Positions 5,322 to 5,348 of a stretch of DNA of 5,348 nucleotides are shown piece by piece. Made by a program: the position numbers and the translations under genes. Every line of letters starts with the position of its first letter. The first letter of the stretch is position 1. The notes beneath the pieces were generated by a model. That model was given only the letters and a program-made list of their open reading frames with translations, was not told the origin of the DNA and searched no databases. The stretch comes from Candidatus Anoxychlamydiales bacterium (lineage in GTDB: Bacteria > Chlamydiota > Chlamydiia > Chlamydiales > SM23-39): NCBI GenBank assembly GCA_011064905.1, contig JAAKFW010000117.1:1-5348 (forward strand). Direction: 5' to 3'.

Positions 5322-5348
5322 ATGAAAAATTTTTTAATAGATGAAGAA
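5322..5348 (+). CDS. Possible gene start cut by the right edge
   Basis: ATG 5322 opens a frame of nine codons (MKNFLIDEE) to the window end. It lies about 10 nt after a good promoter-like pair of boxes but has no ribosome binding site, so if real it would be close to a leaderless message, or the true start may lie further right. Too short to identify. Confidence 0.25.

Overview
The window is very AT-rich, with long A and T runs, near-consensus TATAAT -10 boxes and compact AT-biased genes. It contains part of an F-type (IncF/IncHI/SXT-like) conjugative transfer module. AT richness plus a decaying F-type tra cluster fits an obligate intracellular bacterium such as a Rickettsiales, Chlamydiae-like or Legionellales-like symbiont, chromosome or plasmid. 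The taxon cannot be fixed from this sequence alone.

Left half, minus strand (about 2921 down to 1): reading in transcription order, there is a short signal-peptide protein that may be the 5' end of a pilin gene (traA-like, 2921-2736). It runs directly into the C-terminal ATPase half of traC (2770-1442), with no N-terminal half of TraC. Two hairpins follow in a 147-nt spacer, then a complete S26-family signal peptidase of the TraF/TrhF type (1294-806). It overlaps traW (821-226), which is split by a one-base frameshift. The order traC - S26 peptidase - traW matches SXT/R391- and R27-like modules, where traU would be next. Here the next reading frame (97 to the left edge) has its own strong ribosome binding site and does not look like TraU. 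The module appears to be eroding: one internal deletion or fusion, one frameshift, and a possible broken gene order. The S26 peptidase is still intact, and the traW frameshift lies just upstream of a correctly phased A AAA AAG slippery heptamer that could restore the frame.

Right half (3293 to the end): this is accessory sequence of unknown function. Two plus-strand genes (3293-3862, with a cysteine cluster, and 4079-4315, small and charged) are followed by a convergent minus-strand pair. That pair is a previously unlisted 41-codon gene (5120-4995) and a 191-codon gene (4981-4406), which look like a two-gene operon. A plus-strand promoter-like sequence and a possible gene start lie at the extreme right edge. 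None of these proteins is recognised. Long AT-rich spacers separate the units; no tRNA, rRNA, CRISPR array, transposase or obvious attachment site was seen.

Taken together, the left part would have encoded pilus assembly functions (pilin, assembly ATPase, leader/maturation peptidase, periplasmic assembly factor). The right part looks like cargo or flanking genes, separated from it by a divergent promoter region at 2922-3292.
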